From contig NZ_CP081942.1 in the NCBI RefSeq assembly GCF_020386635.1, positions 1,922,001 to 1,986,000 on the forward strand: a stretch of DNA of 64,000 bases, in the 5' to 3' direction. Position numbers and translations under genes: made by a program. The notes under the pieces were generated by a model. It was not told the origin of the DNA and did not search any database. It saw nothing but the letters and a program-made list of their open reading frames with translations. Positions 11,616 to 21,250 of the stretch are shown in pieces (the stretch's first letter is position 1; every line of letters starts with the position of its first letter). The stretch is from Pseudomonas sp. MM211 (GTDB lineage Bacteria > Pseudomonadota > Gammaproteobacteria > Pseudomonadales > Pseudomonadaceae).

Positions 11616-12045
11616 TGTACGTATCGGCCCGGATCGGCAGGTGACCCTGCATTTCGCGCTGAAGCTGGACAACGGTGATGTCGTCGACAGCACCTTCGAC
11701 AAGCAGCCGCCAACCTTCAAGGTCGGTGACGGCAACCTGCTGCCGGGGTTCGAGTCCGCGCTGTATGGCTTCAAGGCCGGCGACAAGCGCAGCGTGACCG
11801 TGCTGCCGGAGCAGGGCTTCGGTCAGCCGAACCCGCAGAACGTGCAGATCATGCCGCGTTCGCAGTTTCAGGGCATGGAATTGTCCGAGGGGCTGCTGGT
11901 GATCTTCAACGACGCCGCCAATACCGAACTGCCCGGTGTGGTCAAAGCCTTCGATGACGCTCAGGTGACCATCGACTTCAATCACCCGCTGGCTGGCAAG
12001 ACGCTGACGTTCGACGTCGAGATCATCGACGTCCAGGCGATCTGA
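11608..12045 (+). CDS. fkpB: FKBP-type peptidyl-prolyl isomerase (SlyD-like)
   Basis: A 145-residue FKBP-type prolyl isomerase of the FkpB/SlpA group ([41 protein letters not shown], with the insert-in-flap region [17 protein letters not shown]). The GTG at 11608 lies inside the end of lspA and gives [16 protein letters not shown], as in relatives. The order ileS-lspA-fkpB-ispH is conserved in gamma-proteobacteria. Confidence 0.93.
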   Translation: MTDVRIGPDRQVTLHFALKLDNGDVVDSTFDKQPPTFKVGDGNLLPGFESALYGFKAGDKRSVTVLPEQGFGQPNPQNVQIMPRSQFQGMELSEGLLVIFNDAANTELPGVVKAFDDAQVTIDFNHPLAGKTLTFDVEIIDVQAI

Positions 12046-12091
12046 CGAGACGCCAGCTGATCAGACGGACATTCCTCGTGAACGCGCTGTC

Positions 12092-12123
12092 TATCGCGTA
12101 AGGTCTTTTGGGCTTACGCGATA
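12092..12123 (+). other. Perfect 11-bp inverted repeat between fkpB and ispH
   Basis: TATCGCGTAAG and CTTACGCGATA are separated by ten bases. No T-run follows, so it does not look like a standard terminator. It lies 34 bases before the ispH ATG and could be an operator, an RNA processing hairpin or an attenuator. Confidence 0.6.
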
Positions 12124-12157
12124 CACTCTCCACTCAAGCTTCCGTGCCGAGCGTGCC

Positions 12158-13102
12158 ATGCATATCAAACTCGCCAATCCCCGCGGTTTCTGCGCCGGTG
12201 TCGACCGCGCCATCGAGATCGTCAACCGCGCCCTCGAGGTGTTCGATCCGCCGATCTACGTGCGTCACGAAGTGGTGCACAACAAGTTCGTGGTCGAGGA
12301 TCTGCGCTCCCGCGGCGCGATATTCGTCGAAGAGCTGGATCAGGTTCCCGATGACGTCATCGTCATCTTCAGCGCCCACGGCGTATCCCAGGCCGTGCGC
12401 AACGAAGCCACCAACCGTGGCCTGAAAGTGTTCGACGCCACCTGCCCGCTGGTCACCAAGGTGCACCTGGAAGTGGTGCGCTACAGCCGTGACGGCCGCG
12501 AGTGCATCCTTATCGGCCATGCCGGTCACCCGGAAGTCGAAGGCACCATGGGCCAGTACGACGCCAGCAATGGCGGCGCGATCTATCTGGTCGAAGACGA
12601 GGCGGATGTCGCCAAGCTGCAGGTGCGCGACCCCGACTCCCTGGCCTTCGTGACCCAGACCACGCTGTCGATGGACGACACCAGCAAGGTCATCGATGCC
12701 CTGCGCACACGCTTCCCCACTATCGGCGGCCCGCGCAAGGACGACATCTGCTACGCCACCCAGAACCGCCAGGATGCGGTCAAGCAACTGGCTGACGAGT
12801 GCGACGTCCTGCTAGTGGTCGGTAGCCCCAATAGCTCCAACTCCAACCGCTTGCGCGAATTGGCCGAGCGGATGGGCACGCCTGCCTACCTGATCGACGG
12901 CGCCGATGACCTCAAGCGCGAATGGTTCGAGGGCGCCAAGGGCATCGGCATCACCGCCGGCGCCTCCGCCCCTGAAGTGCTGGTGCGTGGTGTGATCGAC
13001 AAGCTCGGCGAGTGGGGCGCCAGCAACGTCCAGGAACTCGACGGCCGCCCGGAGAACGTGACCTTCTCCATGCCCAAGGAACTGCGCCTGAAAGCGGTGT
13101 AG
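12158..13102 (+). CDS. ispH: 4-hydroxy-3-methylbut-2-enyl diphosphate reductase
   Basis: The [4Fe-4S] enzyme of the last step of the MEP isoprenoid pathway (LytB). At 314 residues it has the three cluster cysteines ([10 protein letters not shown] near 12, [11 protein letters not shown] near 96, [10 protein letters not shown] near 197), the diphosphate-binding histidines ([17 protein letters not shown]) and the SSNSNRL loop. It ends the ribF-ileS-lspA-fkpB-ispH run and is followed by a strong terminator. Type IV pilus minor-pilin genes, which follow ispH in P. aeruginosa, are absent here. Confidence 0.97.
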   Translation: MHIKLANPRGFCAGVDRAIEIVNRALEVFDPPIYVRHEVVHNKFVVEDLRSRGAIFVEELDQVPDDVIVIFSAHGVSQAVRNEATNRGLKVFDATCPLVTKVHLEVVRYSRDGRECILIGHAGHPEVEGTMGQYDASNGGAIYLVEDEADVAKLQVRDPDSLAFVTQTTLSMDDTSKVIDALRTRFPTIGGPRKDDICYATQNRQDAVKQLADECDVLLVVGSPNSSNSNRLRELAERMGTPAYLIDGADDLKREWFEGAKGIGITAGASAPEVLVRGVIDKLGEWGASNVQELDGRPENVTFSMPKELRLKAV

Positions 13103-13122
13103 CGCCGAGGCAGTGCACTCGA

Positions 13123-13148
13123 AGCCAGGGCAGATGCCCTGGCTTTTT
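13123..13148 (+). terminator. Terminator after ispH
   Basis: AGCCAGGGC, a short loop, GCCCTGGCT and T6: it ends the ileS-ispH transcript. Confidence 0.9.
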
Positions 13149-13377
13149 TATGGGCGCAGTGAAAGGTCTTGCCACGTACAGCCCGTCAGCGGTGCCGGGA
13201 ATCACCGCTGCCCACGGCAATTGCCTGTTTCACGTGTTGTTGGTGGCTTGGGTTCTAAGAGCGGCGCTTTGAAATCACTGGGCACTCGATTGCCATCCTG
13301 TTGACCAATACCTAGCCTCGTTCACTTATGCCCGTCATCGCCTGGCGCTGGGGGGAGCATTCAACAGGAGGATCAAC

Positions 13378-14112
13378 ATGGCTCACGAGCAAATCGTCAT
13401 CACCACGCCAGACGGCCGATGCCCGGCCCACGTGTTCACGCCGGCTGGCGGGCAGGGCGGCCCTGCGGTCATCTTCTACATGGACGCCGGCGGCATCCGC
13501 CCCGCGGAGCTCGCCATGGCTCAGCGGTTGGCCGATGCGGGCTATGTGGTTCTGCTGCCGGATCTGTATTACCGCTACGGCGCCTACGGGCCGTTCGACC
13601 CCAGGGAAGTGTTCAAGGGCGACTTCCGTGTGATTCTCGGGCCACTGATGGCAACCACCGGCAATGCCAAGGCGGCAGCGGACACCGATGTCTATCTCGC
13701 TTACCTCGACCAGCGCAGTGACGTGCATGGGCAGCGGGTCGGCGCGGTGGGCTTCTGCATGGGCGGCGGTATGGCGATCTCTGCAGGTGGTACGCGACCC
13801 GAGCGTTTCGCGGCCATCGCCAGCTTTCACGGTGGCAACCTGGCGACCGACGCCGCTGACAGCCCACACCGCTCTGCACCTGCGCTCCAGGCCGAACTCT
13901 ATATTGCGGCGGCCGAGGGCGATGGCAGTTACCCGCCGGAGATGGCCGAGCGTTTCGAGAAAGCACTAAACGATGCCGGCGTGACCTTCAGTTCGCAAAC
14001 CTACCCCGCCAAGCACGGCTGGATGAAGCCGGACTTTCCCGTCTACGACCAGGACGCCGCCGAACATGGCTGGCGCCAACTGCTCGCGTTCTTCGGCCGT
14101 ACTCTGGGCTGA
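13378..14112 (+). CDS. Dienelactone hydrolase family protein
   Basis: A 244-residue alpha/beta hydrolase of the dienelactone hydrolase family. The nucleophile elbow is GFCMGGG, with Cys in place of Ser as in true DLH; an Asp/Glu-rich middle and a C-terminal His (AKHGWMKPDF) complete the likely triad. Known members open dienelactone in chloroaromatic breakdown, but many act on unknown esters, and no catabolic genes stand nearby. The SD (AGGAGG) is strong. It is convergent with ppa and replaces the pilus genes found here in P. aeruginosa. Confidence 0.8.
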   Translation: MAHEQIVITTPDGRCPAHVFTPAGGQGGPAVIFYMDAGGIRPAELAMAQRLADAGYVVLLPDLYYRYGAYGPFDPREVFKGDFRVILGPLMATTGNAKAAADTDVYLAYLDQRSDVHGQRVGAVGFCMGGGMAISAGGTRPERFAAIASFHGGNLATDAADSPHRSAPALQAELYIAAAEGDGSYPPEMAERFEKALNDAGVTFSSQTYPAKHGWMKPDFPVYDQDAAEHGWRQLLAFFGRTLG

Positions 14113-14129
14113 AGGCAAATTGCGCCCAT

Positions 14130-14154
14130 AAAAAAGCCGGCTTGTGGCCGGCTT
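14130..14154 (-). terminator. Terminator between the hydrolase gene and ppa
   Basis: AAGCCGG, loop, CCGGCTT with six A on the left (T-run for the minus strand). It mainly serves ppa, and may also stop the facing hydrolase transcript. Confidence 0.8.
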
Positions 14155-14172
14155 TCGTAAGGCAGGTTGTGC

Positions 14173-14700
14173 TTACTTTTGATAAGCAGCAGCCGCCTTG
14201 GTGATCTCGGCGCGGGCGGCTTCAGCGTTGCCCCAGCCTTCGACTTTGACCCATTTGCCTTTCTCGAGATCTTTGTAGTTCTCGAAGAAGTGCTTGATCT
14301 GCTCGATCAGCAGCGGGGGCAGGTCGGTGTATTCCTTGATGTCTTTGTAGATGGTGGTCAGCTTGTCGTGCGGGACGGCGATCAGCTTGGCGTCGCCACC
14401 GGCTTCGTCGGTCATGTGCAGCACGCCGACCGGACGGGCGCGGATCACCGAGCCTGGTGCTACTGGGTACGGGGTCACTACCAGCACGTCGAGGGGGTCA
14501 CCGTCGTCGGCCAGGGTGTGCGGGATGAAGCCGTAGTTGGCCGGGTAGAACATCGGGGTGGCCATGAAACGGTCGACGAACAGGCAGTCGGTGTCGTGAT
14601 CGATTTCGTATTTGATCGGCGCGTGGTTGGCCGGGATCTCGATAGCGACGTAGATGTCATTCGGCAGGTCTTTACCGGCCGGAACCTTGCTGTAGCTCAT
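14173..14700 (-). CDS. ppa: Inorganic pyrophosphatase (family I)
   Basis: A soluble Mg-dependent pyrophosphatase that pulls biosynthetic reactions forward. At 175 residues it has the family I features: [26 protein letters not shown] with the DxDxxD-type metal aspartates, and KVEGWG near the end. ATG 14700 gives MSYSKVPAG; the upstream in-frame extension has no family similarity. It follows mtfA by 37 bases on the same strand. Confidence 0.96.
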   Translation of the reverse strand: MSYSKVPAGKDLPNDIYVAIEIPANHAPIKYEIDHDTDCLFVDRFMATPMFYPANYGFIPHTLADDGDPLDVLVVTPYPVAPGSVIRARPVGVLHMTDEAGGDAKLIAVPHDKLTTIYKDIKEYTDLPPLLIEQIKHFFENYKDLEKGKWVKVEGWGNAEAARAEITKAAAAYQK

Positions 14701-14737
14701 GGGTGACTCCCTGATGTGGGCCAAAAAAGTGGCCGGA

Positions 14738-15607
14738 TTATAGGTGGATTCCCGCGTCGTTGCCATTACAGCCATTGGTCGTATCCGGCTGGGCGGGGTT
14801 GGGTTCCTGATAGTCCGGGTGTTCGACCTGCAGGCGGCGCAAACGTGCCAGCGGATCCTGTCGATAGAACAGACGCAACTGGGCGTAGACCGCTGGAAAG
14901 GCCTCGTCGAGCAGGTCGGGAGCGTTGAAGAAATACTCGCTGGTCACCGCAAAGAACTCGGCGGGGTTTTCCGCTGCATAGGGATCGATAGCGGTCTGCG
15001 CCTCCTCATCGGCGTCCAGCTCGGCGTTCATGCTGTCGAACGCTTGCTGCATGGCAAGGGCCCATTGCTGGATATCCATATTGCTGTGCAGCGGCGGCAG
15101 GCCGTTGGCGTCGCCACCGAGCATGTCCAGCTTGTGTGCCAGTTCGTGGATCACCAGGTTGTAGCCTTCCCAGCCGCCGCTGGCTTGCACGCCGGGCCAG
15201 GCGAGAATGACCGGGCCCTGCTGCCATGCCTCGCCGCTGTGCTCGCCATCCCACTCATGTTCGATACCGCCGGAATCACGATGGCGCTGCGGGCTGACGA
15301 AGTCGTCCGGATAGAGAATGACCTCGTGGAAGCCCTGATACCAGTTGAGGTCGGCCAGGCCGAGCAGTGGCAGTTCGGCCAGCGTTGCCAGGGCCAGGCG
15401 GTCGTCGTGGTCGAGTTCGAGGCCGGGCAGGGTAGTCAGGTGTTTGTTGTGCAGAAACAGCACGGCGCGCTCGCGCAGGCGCTGCTGCTCTTCTTCGCTG
15501 AGCCCGTCGAGAATCGGCAGGCGCTGGCGCACGACGGCCCAGCTGCTGTCGCTGACAGGGTTGCGGGAGAGGATGCGCCGACGGCGCCAGGCGCTAAACG
15601 ACCACAT
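14738..15607 (-). CDS. mtfA: MtfA-family zinc peptidase
   Basis: A 289-residue member of the MtfA family (DUF980). In E. coli MtfA is a zinc-dependent peptidase that binds the repressor Mlc. The motif HELAHK in [13 protein letters not shown] supplies the HExxH zinc site, and [17 protein letters not shown] holds the downstream glutamate. I start at ATG 15607 ([11 protein letters not shown]), as in relatives. Its role in a pseudomonad, where Mlc is usually absent, is not known. Confidence 0.88.
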   Translation of the reverse strand: MWSFSAWRRRRILSRNPVSDSSWAVVRQRLPILDGLSEEEQQRLRERAVLFLHNKHLTTLPGLELDHDDRLALATLAELPLLGLADLNWYQGFHEVILYPDDFVSPQRHRDSGGIEHEWDGEHSGEAWQQGPVILAWPGVQASGGWEGYNLVIHELAHKLDMLGGDANGLPPLHSNMDIQQWALAMQQAFDSMNAELDADEEAQTAIDPYAAENPAEFFAVTSEYFFNAPDLLDEAFPAVYAQLRLFYRQDPLARLRRLQVEHPDYQEPNPAQPDTTNGCNGNDAGIHL

Positions 15608-15861
15608 GACAAAAGCTCGATTGCAGGGTGGCGTCACCTTAAGCAGGCCATCCGCTTACCGCAAGCGCGCAGGCGTTACGCGCTGTTGATCGCAATGGGA
15701 GGCCTGGTTGCCTGGCAGATGCATCTGGCAGCGCTACGCGACTGAGTCTTGCTCGCCTGGGGACGCCTGGCAGGCAGGATGCGGGGCGCTGCTGTGCTAA
15801 TCTGCGGCCATGTTTTCACTCGGTTCGCCCGGCTTTCGGCGCGCCTGTTTTCGAGGTTTTC

Positions 15862-17214
15862 ATGCATATCCACATTCTCGGCATCTGCGGTACGTTCATG
15901 GGGTCGCTGGCCGTGCTGGCCAAGGAGCTGGGCCATCGCGTCACCGGTTCCGATGCCAATGTCTATCCGCCCATGAGTACCCAGCTCGAGGCCCAGGGCA
16001 TCGAGCTGATGCAGGGCTACGATCCCGCTCACCTGCAGCCGGCACCCGATCTGGTGGTGGTAGGCAATGCCATGAGCCGCGGCAACCCGGCGGTGGAGTA
16101 CGTGCTCAACAAGGGGCTGCCCTACGTGTCCGGGCCTCAGTGGCTGGCCGACCATGTGCTGCAGGGCCGTTGGGTGATGGCGGTGGCGGGCACCCACGGC
16201 AAGACCAGCAGTTCGAGCATGCTCGCCTGGGTGCTCGAGCACGCGGGCATGGCGCCGGGCTTCCTGATTGGTGGCGTGCCGCAGAACTTCGGCATTTCCG
16301 CGCGTCTGGGCGATACGCCGTTCTTCGTGGTCGAGGCCGATGAATACGACAGCGCGTTCTTCGACAAGCGCAGCAAGTTCGTCCACTACCGCCCGCGTAC
16401 CGCGATCCTCAACAACCTCGAGTTCGACCACGCGGATATCTTTCCGGATCTCGCGGCCATCGAGCGGCAGTTCCACCATCTGGTGCGGATCATTCCCGGC
16501 GAAGGCCTGGTCATCCACCCAGCCAGCGAAACCGCCTTGGCGCGGGTGATCGGCATGGGCTGCTGGACGCCCGTGCAGACCACTGGCGAAGGTGGGCAGT
16601 GGCAGGCGCGCCTGCTCGCAGCCGACGGCTCGCGGTTCGAGGTGAGTTTCGATGGCAAGGTCGAGGGCGTGGTGGAGTGGGGGCTGACCGGCCAGCACAA
16701 CGTCGCCAATGCGCTGGCTGTGCTGGCTGCGGCGCGGCATGTCGGTGTCGTGCCGGCGCTGGGCATCGAGGCGCTGGGACGTTTCATCAATGCCAAGCGG
16801 CGTATGGAGAAGGTCGCCGAAGTGAAGGGTGTGACCGTCTATGACGACTTCGCCCATCACCCGACTGCCATCGCGACCACCCTCGACGGCCTGCGCAAGC
16901 GTGTGGGTGATGAGCAGGTCATCGCGATCATCGAACCGCGCTCCAACTCCATGAAACTCGGCGCCCATCGCGATGGCCTGGCGCACTCCGCCGTGCAGGC
17001 CGATGCGGTGTTCTGGTACGCGCCGCCGAACCTGGGCTGGGATCTGGCGGCCACTGTTGCCGGCGCATCCAATCCCACTCAGGTCTGCGATTCGCTGGAG
17101 GCGATCATCGCTGGGGTCAAGGCGCTGGTTCGCCCTGGTACCCAGGTGGTGATCATGAGCAATGGTGGTTTCGGCGGCTTGCACGGCAAGCTGGCCGCGG
17201 CGCTGGAGGCATGA
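15862..17214 (+). CDS. mpl: UDP-MurNAc:L-Ala-gamma-D-Glu-meso-DAP ligase
   Basis: A Mur-ligase family enzyme that rejoins the tripeptide recovered from cell-wall turnover to UDP-MurNAc. The 450 residues begin [14 protein letters not shown] and contain the ATP loop [10 protein letters not shown] (about residues 110-120), [12 protein letters not shown] and the central [11 protein letters not shown]... [10 protein letters not shown]. It overlaps ubiX by four bases (ATGA), the same pair as in P. aeruginosa. Confidence 0.95.
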   Translation: MHIHILGICGTFMGSLAVLAKELGHRVTGSDANVYPPMSTQLEAQGIELMQGYDPAHLQPAPDLVVVGNAMSRGNPAVEYVLNKGLPYVSGPQWLADHVLQGRWVMAVAGTHGKTSSSSMLAWVLEHAGMAPGFLIGGVPQNFGISARLGDTPFFVVEADEYDSAFFDKRSKFVHYRPRTAILNNLEFDHADIFPDLAAIERQFHHLVRIIPGEGLVIHPASETALARVIGMGCWTPVQTTGEGGQWQARLLAADGSRFEVSFDGKVEGVVEWGLTGQHNVANALAVLAAARHVGVVPALGIEALGRFINAKRRMEKVAEVKGVTVYDDFAHHPTAIATTLDGLRKRVGDEQVIAIIEPRSNSMKLGAHRDGLAHSAVQADAVFWYAPPNLGWDLAATVAGASNPTQVCDSLEAIIAGVKALVRPGTQVVIMSNGGFGGLHGKLAAALEA

Positions 17215-17849
17215 GCGTGGCCGGCCCGGAGCGCATTACTCTCGCCATGACCGGCGCCTCCGGTGCGCAGTATGGGTTGCGGCTGCTCGACTGCCTGGTG
17301 CGTGAGGACCGGGAAGTGCACTTCCTGATTTCCAAGGCCGCGCAGCTGGTGATGGCCACCGAGACGGACGTCAGCCTGCCGGCCAAGCCCCAGGCCATGC
17401 AGGCGTTTCTCACCGAATACACCGGCGCCACCGATGGGCAGATTCGTGTCTACGGCAAGGAAGACTGGATGGCCCCGGTGGCGTCCGGCTCCGGCGCACC
17501 CTCGGCCATGGTGGTGGTGCCGTGCAGCACCGGCACCCTGTCGGCGATCGCCACCGGCGCCTGCAACAACCTGATCGAGCGTGCCGCCGACGTGGCCCTC
17601 AAGGAGCGCCGCCAGCTGATTCTGGTACCGCGTGAGGCGCCATACTCGAGCATTCATCTCGAGCACATGCTCAAGCTTTCCAATCTGGGCGTGACCATCC
17701 TGCCGGCCTCGCCTGGTTTCTATCACCAGCCGCAGACTGTGGATGACCTGGTCGACTTCGTGGTCGCGCGGATTCTCAACTGCCTGAATATTCCTCAGGA
17801 CATGCTGCCGCGCTGGGGCGAGCATCACCTCAACAGTGGCGATGAGTAA
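17211..17849 (+). CDS. ubiX: Flavin prenyltransferase UbiX
   Basis: UbiX makes the prenylated FMN cofactor for the UbiD decarboxylase in ubiquinone synthesis. At 212 residues it shows [15 protein letters not shown], the [30 protein letters not shown] stretch (flavin and phosphate binding) and LVPREAPYS. It is translationally coupled to mpl upstream and overlaps the small lipoprotein gene downstream. Confidence 0.95.
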   Translation: MSVAGPERITLAMTGASGAQYGLRLLDCLVREDREVHFLISKAAQLVMATETDVSLPAKPQAMQAFLTEYTGATDGQIRVYGKEDWMAPVASGSGAPSAMVVVPCSTGTLSAIATGACNNLIERAADVALKERRQLILVPREAPYSSIHLEHMLKLSNLGVTILPASPGFYHQPQTVDDLVDFVVARILNCLNIPQDMLPRWGEHHLNSGDE

Positions 17850-18135
17850 GCACACGCTCTGCGCCGTGTTGCTGGCCTGCCTGCATATGGGCGGCTGCGC
17901 CACCGCGCGCACGCTGGACGCCGCCAAGCCCGGTGCGCCGGTGGTTTACGCCGGTACCCGGCTGGACTGGTATGCGCTGCAGGGCGGTTGCTGCCCGGTC
18001 GAGCGTTTCGGGGCCGAGGCGCCTGCCTATGCTGCGGTCGACCTGCCGGCCAGCGCCTTGCTCGATACCCTGCTGTTGCCGCTTTCGCTGGCCAAGGCCC
18101 TGGGTATTGGTTTGCAGGTCAGTGGGGGAGGTTGA
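17842..18135 (+). CDS. YceK/YidQ-type small lipoprotein
   Basis: A 97-residue secreted protein with a hydrophobic signal ending MGGC (Cys 19), a likely lipidation site although position -3 is Met. The body ([17 protein letters not shown]... [22 protein letters not shown]) resembles the YceK/YidQ family (DUF1375) of outer-membrane-directed lipoproteins of unknown function. ATG 17842 overlaps the ubiX stop by eight bases. The in-frame GTG at 17836 is an alternative. Confidence 0.75.
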   Translation: MSKHTLCAVLLACLHMGGCATARTLDAAKPGAPVVYAGTRLDWYALQGGCCPVERFGAEAPAYAAVDLPASALLDTLLLPLSLAKALGIGLQVSGGG

Positions 18136-18148
18136 GGTATGAGAGCCA

Positions 18149-18375
18149 GTTCACGATCTTTCGGCTCGACTTCAGCGCCTTGACTTCAAAAAGGCGGAAG
18201 CGGCCGGTGAATGCCTGGCTTTTGTAGGAGGGGCTTTAGCCCCGAGCTCTTTGTTTGCCTTGATAAAAAGCTCGGGGCTAAAGCGGATCGCCGCCCGGCC
18301 CCTCCTACACGTTGCGCAAACGTCCGCTTCTGCCTTGTAGCAGCCTCTTTAATGTCGCCTAAAAAGATCGTGAAC
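18149..18375. repeat. Nested palindromic REP-containing element, copy A
   Basis: Three levels of inverted repeat are nested here. Outermost, GTTCACGATCTTT (18149-18161) pairs perfectly with 18363-18375. Next, GGCGGAAGCGG (18193-18203) pairs with CCGCTTCTGCC (18324-18334). Innermost is a REP pair, TGTAGGAGGGGCTTTAGCCC with GGGGCTAAAGC... CCTCCTACA (about 18223-18310). The right arm ends seven bases before the stop of the next, convergent gene. The middle and inner layers recur at 22773-22911. Confidence 0.8.
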
Positions 18376-18381
18376 AGATTC

Positions 18382-19314
18382 TTAGATCGGCGTCAGCAGC
18401 GGCTCACCGCGGAAATGCCGGTCGATATTCTCGAGGAACTGCGTCAACGACTGTTCCAGCGCCTGGGGCGAGTTGCCGCCCACGTGCGGGGTGATGGTCA
18501 GGTTGTCGAGGTCGAGCAGCTCGCTGGGCGGTAGCGGCTCGCTTTCGTAGACATCCAGCGCCGCGGCACGGATGCGTTTTTCGCGCAGTGCGCTGCCCAG
18601 CGCGGCGGTGTCCACCACGCTGCCGCGCGCCACGTTGACCAGATAACCCTGCGGCCCTAGCGCGTCGAGCACCTCGGTGTTGACCAGATGGAAGGTCGAG
18701 GCGCCGCCAGGAATGGCCACCACCAGGCAGTCGCTCCAGCGCGCCAGTTCCAGAGCGCTGGCGAAGTAGCGATGCGGGCTGTCCGCTTTGGCCGAGCGAT
18801 TGTGATAGCCCACCGGCATGTCGAAGGCCGCTGCGCGGCGGGCGAGTTTTTCGCCGATGGCACCGAGGCCGAGAATGCCCAGGCGCTTGCCGCACACACC
18901 ATCGGTCATCGGCAGCGCATCGCGCCAGATGCCGGCGCGGCAGGCGACGTCCAGGCGGCGCACATCGCGAATGGCTGCCAGCAGCAGGGCCATGGCGTGA
19001 TCGGCGACGCAGTCGGCGTTGCTGCCGGCGCCGTTGCTCATGGCGATGCCACGGGCACGGGCTGCCTCCAGGTCGACCTTTTCATAGCCCACGCCGAGGG
19101 TGCCGACGAAGCCCAGTTTCGGCAGGCGGGCGATTTCTTCGCCGGTCAGGCCGATGGTGCCGATGGTCAGTACCGCCTGCACGCGGTCGGCGTGCTCCGA
19201 GATGGCCGCTTCCCGCGCTGCAGCATTGGGCGCATGAGTTACCTCGAAGCGCTCGGCGATACGTGCCAGGCTGGCCTCGCTGAGCGGGTTGAGAATCAGC
19301 AGGTGCGGTTTCAT
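18382..19314 (-). CDS. D-isomer-specific 2-hydroxyacid dehydrogenase
   Basis: A 310-residue NAD(P)-dependent dehydrogenase of the glyoxylate/hydroxypyruvate reductase type. It has the nucleotide-binding GILGLGAIGEKLA (GxGxxG, near residue 150), the catalytic Arg (VNVARGSVVD), Glu (LDVYESEPLP) and His (ITPHVGGNSP). ATG 19314 has GGAG well placed; the longer upstream frame is not protein-like. The substrate cannot be fixed; glyoxylate, hydroxypyruvate or 2-ketogluconate are all known in the family. A YbaK-like gene lies 13 bases upstream on the same strand. Confidence 0.85.
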   Translation of the reverse strand: MKPHLLILNPLSEASLARIAERFEVTHAPNAAAREAAISEHADRVQAVLTIGTIGLTGEEIARLPKLGFVGTLGVGYEKVDLEAARARGIAMSNGAGSNADCVADHAMALLLAAIRDVRRLDVACRAGIWRDALPMTDGVCGKRLGILGLGAIGEKLARRAAAFDMPVGYHNRSAKADSPHRYFASALELARWSDCLVVAIPGGASTFHLVNTEVLDALGPQGYLVNVARGSVVDTAALGSALREKRIRAAALDVYESEPLPPSELLDLDNLTITPHVGGNSPQALEQSLTQFLENIDRHFRGEPLLTPI

Positions 19315-19327
19315 GGTTTCTCCAGTT

Positions 19328-19822
19328 TCAGGGGGCCGCGACTTCGTGGCTTTCAACGGGCAGCGACTGGCACACGTCCACCCACTCGGCTTCGACCAGT
19401 TCGGCCATGCGCGTCGGGCTGATACGCACTGCGCTGTGGATACTGCCAGCAGCCGGCACCACTTCTTCGAACGCGCGCAGTGATACATCGCAATACACCG
19501 GCAGTGGCGTGGCGAGGCCGAACGGGCACACACCGCCGACCGGGTGACTGGTCAGGGCGAGTACGCTGTCGGCATCGAGCATCTTGGCCTTGCTGCCGAA
19601 GGTTTCCTTGATCTTGCGGTTATCGATGCGCGCATCGCCGCGGGCGACGATCAGCAGATTTCGCTCGCCCATGCGAAAGGCCAGGGTCTTGGCGATCTGC
19701 CCGGGCTCCACGCTGTGGGCCTCGGCCGCCAGGGCCACGGTAGCGGTGCTGGTGTCGAGTTCGATGACGTGCAGGTCAGGCGCCTTCTCGGCGAAGAAGG
19801 CACGAACGGATTGCAGGCTCAT
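19328..19822 (-). CDS. YbaK/EbsC-type aminoacyl-tRNA deacylase
   Basis: A 164-residue protein of the YbaK/ProX editing family, which hydrolyses mischarged aminoacyl-tRNAs. It shows IAKTLAFRMG (with the key lysine), LLIVARGDARIDNRKIKETFG and GGVCPFGLATPLPVYCDVSL. It is closer to the stand-alone YbaK-like group than to the INS domain of ProRS. ATG 19822 gives MSLQSVRAFF. It is probably co-transcribed with the 2-hydroxyacid dehydrogenase downstream. Confidence 0.8.
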   Translation of the reverse strand: MSLQSVRAFFAEKAPDLHVIELDTSTATVALAAEAHSVEPGQIAKTLAFRMGERNLLIVARGDARIDNRKIKETFGSKAKMLDADSVLALTSHPVGGVCPFGLATPLPVYCDVSLRAFEEVVPAAGSIHSAVRISPTRMAELVEAEWVDVCQSLPVESHEVAAP

Positions 19823-19881
19823 GGGGCGGCTCCCGGTGCAAAGCCACAACCTTGTCGTGTCATGCGCGGGGAGGTCAAGCC

Positions 19882-20469
19882 TCAGTCAGGCAATTGCAGG
19901 CGGCTACGCCCGCGGCTGATGTCGGCGAGCAGGCGCTGCAGGGCGTCGATGTGCGTCTGCGGCACGGCCAGTTGCAGCTCGGCGCCAAGGGCGTCGAAGG
20001 TTTCCTGCTCCAGTACGGCATCGAACTCGCCCAGGCGTGATTTGAGCAACGCCAGCTCGGCGAACCCGCAATGGCAGGAACAGGAGAGGCGCGCCACCTG
20101 CTCCTGACGCTCGGCGTTCTGCAGGCATTTGTTGGCGCTGCCGCCGTAGGCGCGGGCCAGGCCGCCGGTACCGAGCTGGATGCCGCCGTACCAGCGCGTC
20201 ACCACCACGGCCACGCCATCGAACCCTTGAGCCTCGATGGCGGCGAGGATCGGCCGGCCTGCGGTGCCGCCGGGCTCGCCGTCGTCACTGAAACGATACT
20301 GTTGGCCGAGCTTCCAGGCCCAGCAGTTGTGCGACGCGCTTGGGTCGCTGAGCTGCTCGATGAGCGCCTGAGCGTCCGCTGCATGGTTAATGGCGCGGGC
20401 CTGGGCGAGAAAGCGGCTCTTGCGGATCTCCTCGCGGTAGTCGCAAGGAGCGAGTAACAGAAAGGACAT
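19882..20469 (-). CDS. YigZ/IMPACT family protein
   Basis: A 195-residue protein with the IMPACT N-terminal fold (SRFLAQARAI... HNCWAWKLG... FSDDGEPGGTAGRPIL... VVVTRWYGGIQLGTGGLARAYG) and the C-terminal DUF1949 ferredoxin-like domain. Bacterial YigZ is conserved but of uncertain function; a proline-peptidase link and ribosome or RNA binding have been proposed. Its ATG overlaps the stop of the upstream TetR gene (ATGA), so the two are translationally coupled. Confidence 0.88.
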   Translation of the reverse strand: MSFLLLAPCDYREEIRKSRFLAQARAINHAADAQALIEQLSDPSASHNCWAWKLGQQYRFSDDGEPGGTAGRPILAAIEAQGFDGVAVVVTRWYGGIQLGTGGLARAYGGSANKCLQNAERQEQVARLSCSCHCGFAELALLKSRLGEFDAVLEQETFDALGAELQLAVPQTHIDALQRLLADISRGRSRLQLPD

Positions 20470-21128
20470 CAGACGCTCGGCTTCAGTCCGCAGCCCTTGA
20501 GGATGATGCGCACCAGGTTATCGGCAGCGGCCTGGTAATCCTGCTTGGTCAGTCGCGAGCGACCGCTGACACGACAGATCTCGGAGGCGAAGTCGGCGTA
20601 ATGCTGGGTGCTGCCCCAGAGCAGGAAAATCAGGTGCATGGGATCCACCGCATCCATCTTGCCGTCGGCGATCCAGCTTTCGAAAACTGCCGCACGCTCG
20701 CGAAACCAGCTCTGGTGATCCTTGCCGAAATGCTGCGACAGGCACACACCGCCGCTGATCACTTCCATGGCGAAGATGCGTGAAGCCTTGGGGTAGCGGC
20801 GCGAGTACTCCATCTTGGCGCGAATGTAGCGCTCCAGGGCCTCGGCCGGATCATCGTCGACGCGCAGATTGCTGAAGGCGCTGTCCCACAGGGTGAGGAT
20901 GTTATTCAGCACCGCCAGGTACAGGCCCTGCTTGCTGCTGAAGTAATAATGCAGGTTGGCCTTGGGCAGGCCCACCGCCTGGGCGATGGTGTTCATGCTG
21001 GTGCCCTTGAAGCCGTGCCGTGCGAACTCGTCTTCGGCGGCAGCGATGATCGCTTCTATGTTCTTCTGCCGGATCCGGCCATTCGGCTTGCCGGAAGTGG
21101 CGCTAGGGGCGAGGGCGTCGAGGGACAT
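20469..21128 (-). CDS. TetR-family regulator, RutR-like
   Basis: A 219-residue repressor-type protein. An N-terminal helix-turn-helix (AAEDEFARHGFKGTSMNTIAQAVGLPKANLHYYFSSKQGLY) is followed by a ligand domain with the RutR/YcdC signature (YIRAKMEYSRRYPKASRIFAMEVISGG... HLIFLLWGSTQHYADFA). E. coli RutR senses uracil and controls pyrimidine breakdown. No rut or pyd genes are adjacent, so the target lies elsewhere. It overlaps the yigZ gene by four bases, an unusual partner for it. Confidence 0.85.
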   Translation of the reverse strand: MSLDALAPSATSGKPNGRIRQKNIEAIIAAAEDEFARHGFKGTSMNTIAQAVGLPKANLHYYFSSKQGLYLAVLNNILTLWDSAFSNLRVDDDPAEALERYIRAKMEYSRRYPKASRIFAMEVISGGVCLSQHFGKDHQSWFRERAAVFESWIADGKMDAVDPMHLIFLLWGSTQHYADFASEICRVSGRSRLTKQDYQAAADNLVRIILKGCGLKPSV

Positions 21129-21250
21129 CGGAGGCTTCCGTTCTGTTCAGAGGGCACAGCGCAAGAACAGATACTCCAGAACCCGCCGACGTGACAAGCG
21201 CTTGCCGCCGAAAATATCTGGCCGGTCTCACTGCCGGCCAATGTATTCGC

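Noticed and set aside
18223..18310. CRISPR array
   Set aside because: The repeated palindromes are REP pairs scattered singly between genes; there is no series of equal repeats with unique spacers, and no cas gene in the window.
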